A stretch of DNA of 32,099 nt from JBJHDF01 sp050486405 (GTDB lineage Bacteria > Pseudomonadota > Gammaproteobacteria > Pseudomonadales > Cellvibrionaceae), in NCBI GenBank assembly GCA_050486405.1, contig JBJHDF010000034.1, positions 1 to 32,099 of the forward strand. Reading direction: 5' to 3'. The position numbers and the translations under genes were made by a program. Shown in pieces: positions 1-6,878 of this stretch; within the stretch, counting starts at the first letter, position 1, and the number at the start of each line of letters is the position of its first letter. The notes below the pieces were generated by a model, which worked only from the letters and a program-made list of their open reading frames with translations, was not told the origin of the DNA and searched no databases.

Positions 1-716
1 ATCTGGGTACGCCGCGGGCGCTGACGGATGAAACCGGCGCCGTGGTCTGGCGGGCCGACTACACGCCCTTTGGGGAGATCACCGAAACCCTGGCGTTGGT
101 TGAGCAGCCGTTTCGGTTTCCGGGCCAGTACCACGATCAAGAAACTGGCCTCTACTACAACTACTTTCGGGACTACGACCCCACCATTGGCCGCTACCTT
201 CAGAGTGATCCGATTGGGCTTGAGGGAGGAATTAATACTTATGCCTACGTGCTAGGGAATCCCATTAGTTTTTTTGATGTCTTGGGACTTAATGCGGAGA
301 ATATAAATTTTATGCTTCAGCAGCTTCGCAGAATGTTTCCTGAATTTTCGCCGCGAGGAGGCTGGGAGTTTGGCAGCCCCGAAGCTGGAAATGTAGCGGA
401 TACGAGCCGCTGGACTGGAAATATGCGATTCCCCACCGAGTGGTCGACGATGGAGTGTCTGACAAGAGATCAATATGTAAGTCTTATTAGTGTGGTCTTT
501 CATGAAGGTATGCATAGCTCAGACCCCTTCTGGCGAAGAATGGTTGACACTAAAAACTCAGCTCATCATCAAAGAATTTGGGATAGAGAGTATTACGAGT
601 TTGGGAATTATACGCCGGCAGACCTAGGAGAACTATGGGGAAATCCAGGTTCGGAAAGGGCTGATATTGATCGGATGTATAAAGAGTATAGGGAGTTAAA
701 TTGTGAGTGCAAATGA
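1..716 (+). CDS. Rhs-family protein, C-terminal end with zincin-like toxin tip (5' partial)
   Basis: The frame is open from base 3 and the gene begins upstream of the window; the GTG at 42 is internal. The first part (to about base 290) is the conserved Rhs core end: the TPFGE strand, then FPGQYHDQETGLYYNYFRDY, GRYLQSDPIGL and the closing DVLGL motif. After it the sequence changes to a variable, AT-richer tip of about 140 residues. That tip contains HEGMH (bases 501-515), an HExxH zinc-peptidase signature, followed by HHQRIWDREYYEF, which could supply a further ligand. In Rhs proteins the core makes a cocoon and the tip is a cleaved effector, often delivered by a type VI system or used in contact inhibition. 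I infer a metallopeptidase-like toxin; activity and delivery route are not shown by the sequence. The small gene that starts 12 bases downstream sits in the immunity position. Confidence 0.85.
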   Translation, partial: LGTPRALTDETGAVVWRADYTPFGEITETLALVEQPFRFPGQYHDQETGLYYNYFRDYDPTIGRYLQSDPIGLEGGINTYAYVLGNPISFFDVLGLNAENINFMLQQLRRMFPEFSPRGGWEFGSPEAGNVADTSRWTGNMRFPTEWSTMECLTRDQYVSLISVVFHEGMHSSDPFWRRMVDTKNSAHHQRIWDREYYEFGNYTPADLGELWGNPGSERADIDRMYKEYRELNCECK

Positions 717-728
717 TGGGTTGAAAGC

Positions 729-1205
729 ATGAAAAAATTATTCTTTGACCTAACGGTCAAGAGAAAGTTGGTGGTGCCTTCTGTAGTCGCTTTGATGGCA
801 GTGGCCTTAGGCTTATGGTGGATGAGTACTCCAATAGATAGGGATTCGAAAAGAACATATACGGAGATGAGAATCCTTGGTGTTGGTCTTGCCGTCGAAG
901 AATTTTACTCTGATTTCAATAGGTATCCTTCCTCGCAGGAGGGGCTTCTAATTCTTAGGGATGGAGATGAAGTTTATTTGCGTGATTCGAATTTTATGGA
1001 TTCCTGGGGTAATGAACTTATTTATCAGGAAAATGCTAATAACGATGTTCCGTTTTCTCTCTATTCGAAGGGGCCTAATGGAGTTGATGATGGTGGCTTT
1101 GGTGACGACATTAGTTATTGGCATATAAGGTGCAATAAAGAAGTCACAGATAAAGGAGAGAAAAGGTGGACGTCACCACCGTACAGAAGGTGCCCAGATC
1201 AATAA
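729..1205 (+). CDS. GspG-like (T2SSG domain) small membrane protein, candidate Rhs immunity protein
   Basis: The 158-residue product has a basic N terminus and one hydrophobic segment (about residues 14-31), then a soluble domain. That domain keeps the hallmarks of the type II secretion major pseudopilin: EEFYSDFNRYPSSQEGL, DSWGNELIY and the acidic FSLYSKGPNGVDDGGFGDDI loop, which binds calcium in GspG. The prepilin peptidase motif (GFTLIE type) is absent, so it is unlikely to be a working pseudopilin. It starts 12 bases after the Rhs stop and shares the low GC of the tip, as expected for a tip-immunity pair. I infer that it neutralises the HEGMH tip from the membrane or periplasm. The domain assignment is strong; the immunity role rests on position only. 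Confidence 0.75.
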   Translation: MKKLFFDLTVKRKLVVPSVVALMAVALGLWWMSTPIDRDSKRTYTEMRILGVGLAVEEFYSDFNRYPSSQEGLLILRDGDEVYLRDSNFMDSWGNELIYQENANNDVPFSLYSKGPNGVDDGGFGDDISYWHIRCNKEVTDKGEKRWTSPPYRRCPDQ

Positions 1206-1207
1206 TA

Positions 1208-1231
1208 CCAAGGGGGTCAGAGTCGTTGATC
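1208..1231 (+). repeat. GGGGGTCAGAGTCG-type repeat, copy 1
   Basis: A 24-base element begins CCAAGGGGGTCAGAGTCG and ends TTGATC, three bases after the stop of the GspG-like gene. Further copies lie at 1333-1359, 1881-1899 and 1903-1930, with a short partial copy at 1866-1877, all in the same orientation. From memory, this sequence type accompanies REP-associated Y1 transposases in gammaproteobacteria. Confidence 0.8.
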
Positions 1232-1314
1232 GGTCACCGTTCATTCCAGGGCGTTCTACCCAGCACCCCTATCGCGCGCTAGCATGGCCCTTCATTCATC
1301 GATGAGGCCCGCTC

Positions 1315-1353
1315 ATGACCAAACCCCACGATCAAGGGGGTCAGAGTCGTTGA
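1315..1353 (+). pseudogene. Possible 5' remnant of a REP-associated Y1 transposase
   Basis: An ATG at 1315 opens a 12-codon frame reading MTKPHDQGGQSR and stops inside the next repeat copy. Many REP-associated tyrosine (Y1, IS200-like) transposases begin with MTKP or MTRP, and the upstream context (GATGAGGCCCGCTC before the ATG) sits beside the repeat family expected for them. I read it as a start codon left after deletion of the body of the gene. The evidence is only a few codons, so it may be chance. Confidence 0.3.
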
Positions 1354-1359
1354 TCTTGA
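1333..1359 (+). repeat. GGGGGTCAGAGTCG-type repeat, copy 2 (left border of cassette)
   Basis: These 27 bases are identical to 1904-1930, including the TTGATCTTGA end that copy 1 lacks. The two identical copies bracket a segment of about 545 bases holding the displaced tip and its small membrane protein. Confidence 0.8.
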
Positions 1360-1360
1360 A

Positions 1361-1606
1361 GTGACTTTTACCGATAGGTGGGCTGACTGTCCAGATCCTT
1401 ATGCCGCAAATGGTGCGGCATGGTCATCCGGAGCGAATACTGTTGTTGGGGCGGGAGTGAACCTTCTCCCTGTCTTGGATCTTGGGCGACTTAGATCGTG
1501 GGGGTGGGCGAGCACGTCGTTTGGGCTTGATGTTTCTCTCACTTCTACAGTATATGGGCACAGCGTAGTGACTAGCGTTGTAGAGCATGAATGCTGCGGC
1601 GAATGA
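1361..1606 (+). pseudogene. Displaced Rhs-type tip fragment (orphan C-terminal cassette), unrecognised domain
   Basis: The open frame of about 81 codons could begin at the GTG at 1361, but no ribosome binding site precedes it and the frame runs back into the repeat, where it meets a stop at 1316. It includes NGAAWSSGANTVVGAGVNLL and ends in VVEHECCGE. I do not recognise the domain. It lacks an Rhs core, lies directly behind a complete Rhs tip/immunity pair, and is followed by a short membrane-protein gene whose ribosome binding site overlaps its stop. This is the arrangement of orphan tip cassettes behind rhs genes, which can be recombined onto the core. It could also be a decayed gene of another kind. 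Confidence 0.45.
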
Positions 1607-1619
1607 GGAGGCTTTTGTG

Positions 1620-1859
1620 GTGCAGAGAATCGGAGTGGTTATAGTAATGAATGCGATAACCGGACTTGTTTTAGCGATTTCTGAAGCGCTGGCTCCTGGA
1701 TTTAATGGTTATAGCTATTGGCTGGACTCAATCTGGTTGCTGATTTTTCTATCGATAGTATATTGGTTTTTGTCCCCGACTATTTTGAGATTTCTTGGTT
1801 ACAAGTTTGTTGTTGGTGGTTGGGATGCCAGAACTAGGAGAAAAGGCAAAAGCGAATAA
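1620..1859 (+). CDS. Small two-segment membrane protein, candidate immunity protein of the displaced tip
   Basis: The product is 79 residues if it starts at the GTG at 1620. I chose this start because GAGGAGG (1605-1611) lies eight bases upstream and overlaps the stop of the preceding frame, a typical coupled arrangement; the frame is also open back to an ATG at 1587. There are two hydrophobic segments (IGVVIVMNAITGLVLAI and IWLLIFLSIVYWFL) and a basic tail ending TRRKGKSE. I recognise no family. Small membrane proteins are common immunity partners of membrane-active or periplasmic tips, and position supports that role, but this is inference. Confidence 0.55.
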   Translation: MQRIGVVIVMNAITGLVLAISEALAPGFNGYSYWLDSIWLLIFLSIVYWFLSPTILRFLGYKFVVGGWDARTRRKGKSE

Positions 1860-1865
1860 GATCGA

Positions 1866-1930
1866 CCAAGGGGGTCACGACCAAGGGGGTCAGAGTTGAG
1901 GACCAAGGGGGTCAGAGTCGTTGATCTTGA
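1866..1930 (+). repeat. Cluster of three GGGGGTCAGAGTCG-type repeat copies (right border of cassette)
   Basis: Three head-to-tail copies begin CCAAGGGGGTCA: a 12-base partial copy at 1866, a 19-base copy at 1881 that diverges after CAGAGTTGA, and a full copy at 1903-1930 identical to 1333-1359 over 27 bases. Spacing is irregular. Just beyond the terminator, at 2030-2041, there is an AAAAAGGGGACAG-type sequence, another motif that I associate with the same transposase class. Confidence 0.75.
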
Positions 1931-1989
1931 GGGATCAAAGATCAAAGGGTCGAAGTACTTGACCGAAAAAAATGATGTAACGCCTCCCA

Positions 1990-2018
1990 AGCCCAGCCAG
2001 CGACCCGGCTGGGCTTTT
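1990..2018 (+). terminator. Intrinsic terminator closing the Rhs island
   Basis: The perfect 9-bp stem AGCCCAGCC / GGCTGGGCT has an 8-base loop and is followed by TTTT on the plus strand. It ends plus-strand transcription of the Rhs island before the oppositely oriented uxaC. It has no T tract on the other strand. Confidence 0.7.
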
Positions 2019-2074
2019 GCCTTCGATGAAAAAGGGGACAGCGGTGGCCTTGGCCACTGAATCCCGACGATGGC

Positions 2075-3490
2075 TTACTCGGGCACGGTGAACGGGAAGT
2101 AATCCCGAGCGTTGTTGAAACTGACGTCGCGGATCAGCTTGCCCACCAGTGCCTCGTCATCAGGCACCAGCCCCTGAGCCATGTCCTGCCCGAGTATACG
2201 GCACAGCAGGCGTCGGAAATACTCGTGGCGCGAGAAGCTGAGCAGACTGCGACTATCGGTGAGCATGCCGACAAAGCGACTGAGCAGGCCCATCTGACTC
2301 AGCGCCTCTATCTGCCGGGTCATGCCGTCCAACTGATCGAGAAACCACCAGCCGCTGCCGAACTGAATCTTGCCCGGACTTGAGCCGTCCTGGAAATTGC
2401 CAATCATGGTGGCGATCATTTCGTTGTCCCTGGGATTCAGGTTGTAAAGAATGGTCTTCGCCAACCGGTCCTGGTCGTCCAGCCGACCCAGGAAGCGGGC
2501 CAGCGCCGGTGCGTAGTTGTGATCGGCAATGGAGTCGAACCCGGTGTCCGGCCCCAGATTCCGGTAAAGACGCGGGTTGTTGTTGCGCAGGGCGCCGATA
2601 TGAAATTGCTGCACCCAACCCTTGGCGTGATCCATCTGGGCAAACTCCACCAGCATGGCGGAGTGAAATTTCTCGATGTCCGCCGCCGATAGGTCGGCGC
2701 CGCCGCGCACTTTGGCAAAGATGTTTTCGATCTCGCTCCGGGTGTAGTTCGCCGCCACCACCGTTTCCAGGCCGTGGTCCGACAGACGGCAGCCCGTGGC
2801 GTGGAAGAAGTCGTGGCGTTTTTGCAAGGCCCGCAGCAGGTCGGAGAAACTGGCAATGTGGGTGTCGCTGACCTCGGCCAGGCGATCCAGATAGGTGTTG
2901 TATTCGGCGGTGCGCTCGGCGGCCATGGCCCGGTCCGGTCGCCAGGTGGGCAGCATGGCAATGCTGAAGGTCGGGTCCTCGGCCACGGTGCGGTGGTGCG
3001 CCAGCTCGTGGATGGGGTCATCGGTGGTACATACCAGCTTCACGTTGGCCCGCTGCATCAGACCCCGGGCGCTGAATTCCGGCGTGGCCAGCAGGGCGTT
3101 GCACTCGTCCCAGGTGCGCTGGGCCGTGTCGCCATTGAGCAGTCGGTCATTGATGCCAAATGGTTTGCGCAGCTCCAGATGGGTCCAGTGGTAGAGCGGG
3201 TTGCGCAGCGTGTAAGGGACCGTTTCGCACCACTTCTGGAATTTCTCCCGATCGCTGGCATCCCCGGTGCAGTAGCGCTCGTCCACACCGTTGGTGCGCA
3301 TGGCGCGCCATTTATAGTGATCGCCAGCCAGCCACACCTGGGTGATGTTGTCAAACTGGCGGTTTTCCCCCACCTGCTCCGGGGGCAGGTGGCAGTGGTA
3401 GTCGATGATGGGCAGGTTTTTGGCGTGCCTATGGTAAAGCGCTCTTGCCTGCTCAGTGTCGAGCAGGAAGTCGTCGTCGATAAAGCTCAT
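2075..3490 (-). CDS. uxaC: Glucuronate isomerase
   Basis: UxaC isomerises D-glucuronate to D-fructuronate and D-galacturonate to D-tagaturonate, the first cytoplasmic step of hexuronate breakdown. The 471-residue product matches the enterobacterial enzyme closely in length and motifs: FLLDTEQARALYHRHAK, the metal-binding IDYHCHLPP, GDHYKWRAMRTNGV, YHWTHLELRKPFGI, TTDDPI, HIGALRNNNPR, NPRDNEMIATMIGNFQ, FGSGWWF, then MLTDSRSLLSFSRHEYFRR near the end. I chose the ATG at 3490 because MSFIDDDFLLDT aligns with the family start; a GTG two codons upstream (3496) is closer to the GAGG and is possible. None of the usual partners (uxaB, uxuA, uxuB, kdgK, a transporter) lies beside it, so it must work with enzymes encoded elsewhere. 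Confidence 0.97.
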   Translation of the reverse strand: MSFIDDDFLLDTEQARALYHRHAKNLPIIDYHCHLPPEQVGENRQFDNITQVWLAGDHYKWRAMRTNGVDERYCTGDASDREKFQKWCETVPYTLRNPLYHWTHLELRKPFGINDRLLNGDTAQRTWDECNALLATPEFSARGLMQRANVKLVCTTDDPIHELAHHRTVAEDPTFSIAMLPTWRPDRAMAAERTAEYNTYLDRLAEVSDTHIASFSDLLRALQKRHDFFHATGCRLSDHGLETVVAANYTRSEIENIFAKVRGGADLSAADIEKFHSAMLVEFAQMDHAKGWVQQFHIGALRNNNPRLYRNLGPDTGFDSIADHNYAPALARFLGRLDDQDRLAKTILYNLNPRDNEMIATMIGNFQDGSSPGKIQFGSGWWFLDQLDGMTRQIEALSQMGLLSRFVGMLTDSRSLLSFSRHEYFRRLLCRILGQDMAQGLVPDDEALVGKLIRDVSFNNARDYFPFTVPE

Positions 3491-3772
3491 TCTCACGGTT
3501 CCTCACAATACGCCTGACCCCGTGCGAAAGTTGGTTGCTTCGCTCGGGTATCGGCAATCCAAAGGTACACTCCGGTGTTCTGACGACGCCGGTAGGGATA
3601 ACGCCTTTGTATCTGGTTGATTTTGACGCTTGGGTGCGCCTTTTTGTGTAGTGACCGAGTTACGGTTTGCCGGATGTTCAGGGACAAGAAGATCGCTATG
3701 GTTGCGATTTGCCCCTAAGTCTACCCGCTGGTGTGCCTACTCGCAATGTGGGAAGGGTTCAGTGGGAGCGGC
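3491..3772. other. Region without a supported gene upstream of uxaC
   Basis: These 282 bases separate uxaC from the end of the kinase operon. A minus-strand frame of 64 codons ends just before the uxaC start and has no recognisable features; I treat it as chance. I see no clear terminator for the kinase operon and no convincing promoter or hexuronate operator. Confidence 0.5.
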
Positions 3773-4555
3773 TTAGCGGGCAGAGCTACTCTGGTGGCGG
3801 CTGCGAATCTTGTTGTACATACGGCGCATGCGGCGCAGGAAGCCCGCCGAGAGAGGGCGGCCCAGGTGAAGGCTATAAGCGTTCAGAATGGCTTGTTCAC
3901 AGTTCTGGTCCATACCGTTTTCCTGGCTGCTGAGGATAAAACGAGCCAGATCCTTGGCGTGGAACCGCTGGCGGTTGTAGGGCCAAAGTCGGCGGCAGCC
4001 GTCGAAGTCGATCAGCATTACTCGACCGCTGCCCGTTTCCAGCAGGATGTTTTCCCATTTGCAGTCACCGTGATGCAGGCCCCGGTTATGCAGCAGGGCC
4101 AGGTGACCGGCAACCTGCTGATAGATGTCCTCGGCCCGGGGAGCCAGATCCAGTCCGGAGGATTGCAGCCGTCGCAGATCCTCAGCGCCCAGGGGAGCCT
4201 GCTGGAAAAGGTAGCCGTAGTGGGGGCCCTCGACATAACCCAGGCTCGCGGGCGTGGGAATACCCAGTGCCGCCATGTCCTGGATGCGTCCGTGGGCGCG
4301 TCGGGCGCGTCCGTTCAGCCCCAACCAGCGCTCGAGGCGACGCACGGCGTAGCGCTTGCAGAATACCTGAGCGCCGGAGCCGTCGACAGTATCGCCCTCG
4401 GTCACCAGCACGGCGTTGCGGTGCAGTCCCATTTTGACGTTCTCGGGAAAGCGGGCGAACCAGCGATCCAGGTCGCCGTATTGCTCAAACCAGTGGGGCA
4501 GGGGCAGGGAGGGGTCGCGCTGGCCGCGCCATTGGCCGTGATGGAAGTCGATCAC
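3773..4555 (-). CDS. Lipopolysaccharide kinase (InaA/Kdo-WaaP) family protein
   Basis: The 260-residue product has the protein-kinase-like fold of the KdkA/WaaP/InaA families, which phosphorylate sugars of the LPS core. A lysine in VFCKRYAV (about 65-72) could be the ATP-binding residue. HHGDCKWEN (161-169) is the catalytic loop with D164 and N169, and MLIDFDGCRR (about 180-189) is the metal-binding loop with D183 in the DFG position, so it should be active. It starts with GTG, and that codon overlaps the TGA of the upstream kinase-fusion gene by four bases (GTGA), implying translational coupling. The acceptor is unknown; heptose or Kdo of the LPS core is the family expectation. A basic Arg/Ser-rich tail could contact the membrane. 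Confidence 0.85.
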   Translation of the reverse strand: MIDFHHGQWRGQRDPSLPLPHWFEQYGDLDRWFARFPENVKMGLHRNAVLVTEGDTVDGSGAQVFCKRYAVRRLERWLGLNGRARRAHGRIQDMAALGIPTPASLGYVEGPHYGYLFQQAPLGAEDLRRLQSSGLDLAPRAEDIYQQVAGHLALLHNRGLHHGDCKWENILLETGSGRVMLIDFDGCRRLWPYNRQRFHAKDLARFILSSQENGMDQNCEQAILNAYSLHLGRPLSAGFLRRMRRMYNKIRSRHQSSSAR

Positions 4556-6771
4556 CGCTTGCTCCGCAGCCGCCGCTTGAGGCCGGCCTTGAGGTCATAG
4601 AGGTGGAAAGGCAGGCGGTAACCCCAGTGGAAGCGCTGACCCAGTCCCTCCAGGTACAGTGCCATAAACCGGTGCCGGCCTTCCCAGTGCAGCTTGTGGC
4701 AGGTGCGCTTGAGGTCGGCGATACGCTTGCTCATGCCCACGCCCCGGAACTCCGCGAAGGTGGCCCGGCCGGTGTCAATCAGGGCAAAGTTGACCCGCTC
4801 GCCTCCGGCCAGTTGTACCAGTATGTTGCCTCCGGACAGGTCCCGAAAGAAAACGCCCCGGTCGTGCATATTGCGCAGGAAGTCCGCCAACTGGCGGTAG
4901 AGTGCCTCGGCACCGACGCCTTCATGGCTGGTTTCTCCCCGGGCATAGGCGCTGAAAAAGCTGCGTACCGACAAGTTGCCGGGCATGTAGTCGCAAAAGT
5001 ACCAGTTGCGGGTCAGGGCCCGGGGATCCGTATGTTCAATAAAGGCGATGGGCAGGGGGGTGGCAATACCCCGGCGCAGCAGTTCGCAGGCGCCATTCCA
5101 GCTGCGCCGTGCCTTGGAGGGCTTGAAGCGGTCCGTGATTTTTTTGTGCAGTCGCAATCGCACCGGCTGTTTGACCACCAGACGGAATTCGGGATTGCGG
5201 GGATCCGCAAGGGTCCAGATGGCGTTGCGGGCTCTGCGCAGGATGCCGCTGTCATCCGGAGGCGGCAACTGGTCCGGGTGCAGGCCGGCCAGCAGTTGCT
5301 CGGCCTCGCTGGCGCTGGCAGCCCGGATCATACCGCGCCAGGGGCCTTGGGCCACCGGGTAATAGTCGCCGGGCAGACTGTAGGGACAGATCACCAGGTC
5401 TGCCAGGGGTGGCGCAGCGGGGTCTTTCAGGGCGGGCGCCTGGTCCACAGGCCAACTCAGGTACAGTGGCGACTGGGTCACCAGCAGAGGCAGTTGTGCC
5501 AGTGGCAGCCCGTCCCGGTTTTCCGCCCGGGCGCTGTTCAGGTGCTCTTCGCCATAGAGTGTATCCAGACGCGCCGCACGGCCGTTGCGGACCCAGAGCA
5601 CGTGAATGCTTCGACTGTCCGTGTCAAAGGCGTGGGCTTCCAACTGTGGGTGGCTGCTGAGGCGACCCCGATAGTGGCTGCCGGGGATGCGTGCGGCAAA
5701 GGCGGTCAGGGCGTTGAAGGCCGGCCGCCGCCGGTAGGCTGAGGGCTCGCCGTCGACCCGGTCGTAGCGGGTGATACGCTCGGTGCCAGGGTACTGGCCG
5801 GTGCCGTCGTCAATGAGCCCCTCCCGGGCGCAGACCAGTGGGCCCCACCAGGCCCGCTCCAGCGCACCCGAGGCGGCGCAGAGTGTCAGGTAGCGCGTCA
5901 GGTAGTCCGCCTGCTGCTGCTCGGTGTGAATCAGTACCCGGCCGATGCGCGGCAGGGTCCAGAAGGCACTGGGAGACCAGATGCGGGTCAGGCCCTGCCC
6001 GCTGGCGACTTTCAGCAGCAGCCTCGCTTTCTTGATCAGATTGACCTGCAGCAGCGGTGCCAGACGCTGGCCCAGTATTTTCTGGTCAGGGTTTTCCGGT
6101 TGCGCCGTCCGCTCGGCAAAGAGATTGTTGCTGTAGATGTCCGGCAAACATTGCAGTTGTCGCAGCAGCGACAGCATGCCGGCGCTGTGCAGGGGTTCGA
6201 AATCGGTCACGCTGGGGCCCACCAGCAGCAGGTTGCGGGCGCGCACCTCGCGGTGGCCGATCTGCCAGGCGCGGATAAACCCCTCCAGACTGTAGCCGGC
6301 CCAGCGTTTGCGATTGATGGTGGAGCCGATTTCCACTGCTTCCAGATGCTGGCCCCAGCGGTCCAGGGTCTGCTGCAGAAAGGCGCCCCAGCGCTCACTG
6401 GCCTCCAAGGTCTCCATTTGCCGGGCCTCATCGAAGGGCTGGATGGGGTGCAGCAGAATCCGGCAGCCCCGGGCGACCAGGCGTGCCAGCAACCGGTCGC
6501 TGGCCTCCAGGTCACTGGCCTGACAATAATCCACTCTCACCTGCTTCACGCCCAGGTCGTCCAGGTGTCTCTCCAGCGCCGGCAGGTAGTCAGGGTTGGG
6601 CGAGGCTGCCACGCCCACGCCGGCAAATTCCCGAGCCACCGGGTGCGACTGCAGCGGCAGATGACCACCGGGCAGACGCAGGCTCCCGGGCAGCCAGCCC
6701 AGAGCGGCCGCTATATAGCGACGGGAATGGCGACTCAGAGAGAAAAACTGTACGCGTGGCTTGTTGGGCAT
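4552..6771 (-). CDS. Fusion protein: glycosidase-like barrel plus LPS-kinase-like domain
   Basis: The 739-residue product has two parts. Residues about 50-370 look like a TIM-barrel glycosidase of the GH5/GH39 type, with regularly spaced strands: VKQVRVDY, CRILLHPIQP, LEAVEIGSTINR and LLLVGPSVTDFEP. The fourth strand, where such enzymes carry Asn-Glu-Pro, reads EIGSTIN (147-153), so the usual acid/base glutamate appears to be missing. Residues about 500-739 form a kinase-like domain of the KdkA/WaaP type: LVVKQPV, the catalytic loop RDLSGGNILV with D644 and N649, and LIDTGR with D666. A middle segment of about 130 residues has no recognised fold. No signal peptide is seen, so it is probably cytoplasmic. 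With the overlapping kinase downstream it probably modifies a surface glycan. The kinase half is well supported; the barrel half is inferred from pattern. Confidence 0.8.
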   Translation of the reverse strand: MPNKPRVQFFSLSRHSRRYIAAALGWLPGSLRLPGGHLPLQSHPVAREFAGVGVAASPNPDYLPALERHLDDLGVKQVRVDYCQASDLEASDRLLARLVARGCRILLHPIQPFDEARQMETLEASERWGAFLQQTLDRWGQHLEAVEIGSTINRKRWAGYSLEGFIRAWQIGHREVRARNLLLVGPSVTDFEPLHSAGMLSLLRQLQCLPDIYSNNLFAERTAQPENPDQKILGQRLAPLLQVNLIKKARLLLKVASGQGLTRIWSPSAFWTLPRIGRVLIHTEQQQADYLTRYLTLCAASGALERAWWGPLVCAREGLIDDGTGQYPGTERITRYDRVDGEPSAYRRRPAFNALTAFAARIPGSHYRGRLSSHPQLEAHAFDTDSRSIHVLWVRNGRAARLDTLYGEEHLNSARAENRDGLPLAQLPLLVTQSPLYLSWPVDQAPALKDPAAPPLADLVICPYSLPGDYYPVAQGPWRGMIRAASASEAEQLLAGLHPDQLPPPDDSGILRRARNAIWTLADPRNPEFRLVVKQPVRLRLHKKITDRFKPSKARRSWNGACELLRRGIATPLPIAFIEHTDPRALTRNWYFCDYMPGNLSVRSFFSAYARGETSHEGVGAEALYRQLADFLRNMHDRGVFFRDLSGGNILVQLAGGERVNFALIDTGRATFAEFRGVGMSKRIADLKRTCHKLHWEGRHRFMALYLEGLGQRFHWGYRLPFHLYDLKAGLKRRLRSKR

Positions 6772-6878
6772 AGAGATCGTGTTCCGGGCAGCGGCTGATT
6801 GTATGCGTCCTGCCGCTTTCGGGCAAATGCTCCTGCAGTGCGGTAGAATGGCCGCCCTCTTTTTGGACTGGGTTATCT

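Noticed and set aside
1866..1930. Closely spaced direct repeats that might be a CRISPR array
   Set aside because: Copies are of unequal length and spacing, with almost no spacers, and no cas genes are present.
3493..3687. 64-codon minus-strand frame ending just before uxaC
   Set aside because: No recognisable family and no clear ribosome binding site; its end coincides with the uxaC ribosome binding site region.
5926..6798. Open frame of 290 codons on the plus strand opposite the kinase fusion
   Set aside because: Antisense shadow in GC-rich DNA; composition is Gln/Ala/Gly-rich without motifs, while the minus strand has a clear kinase domain.
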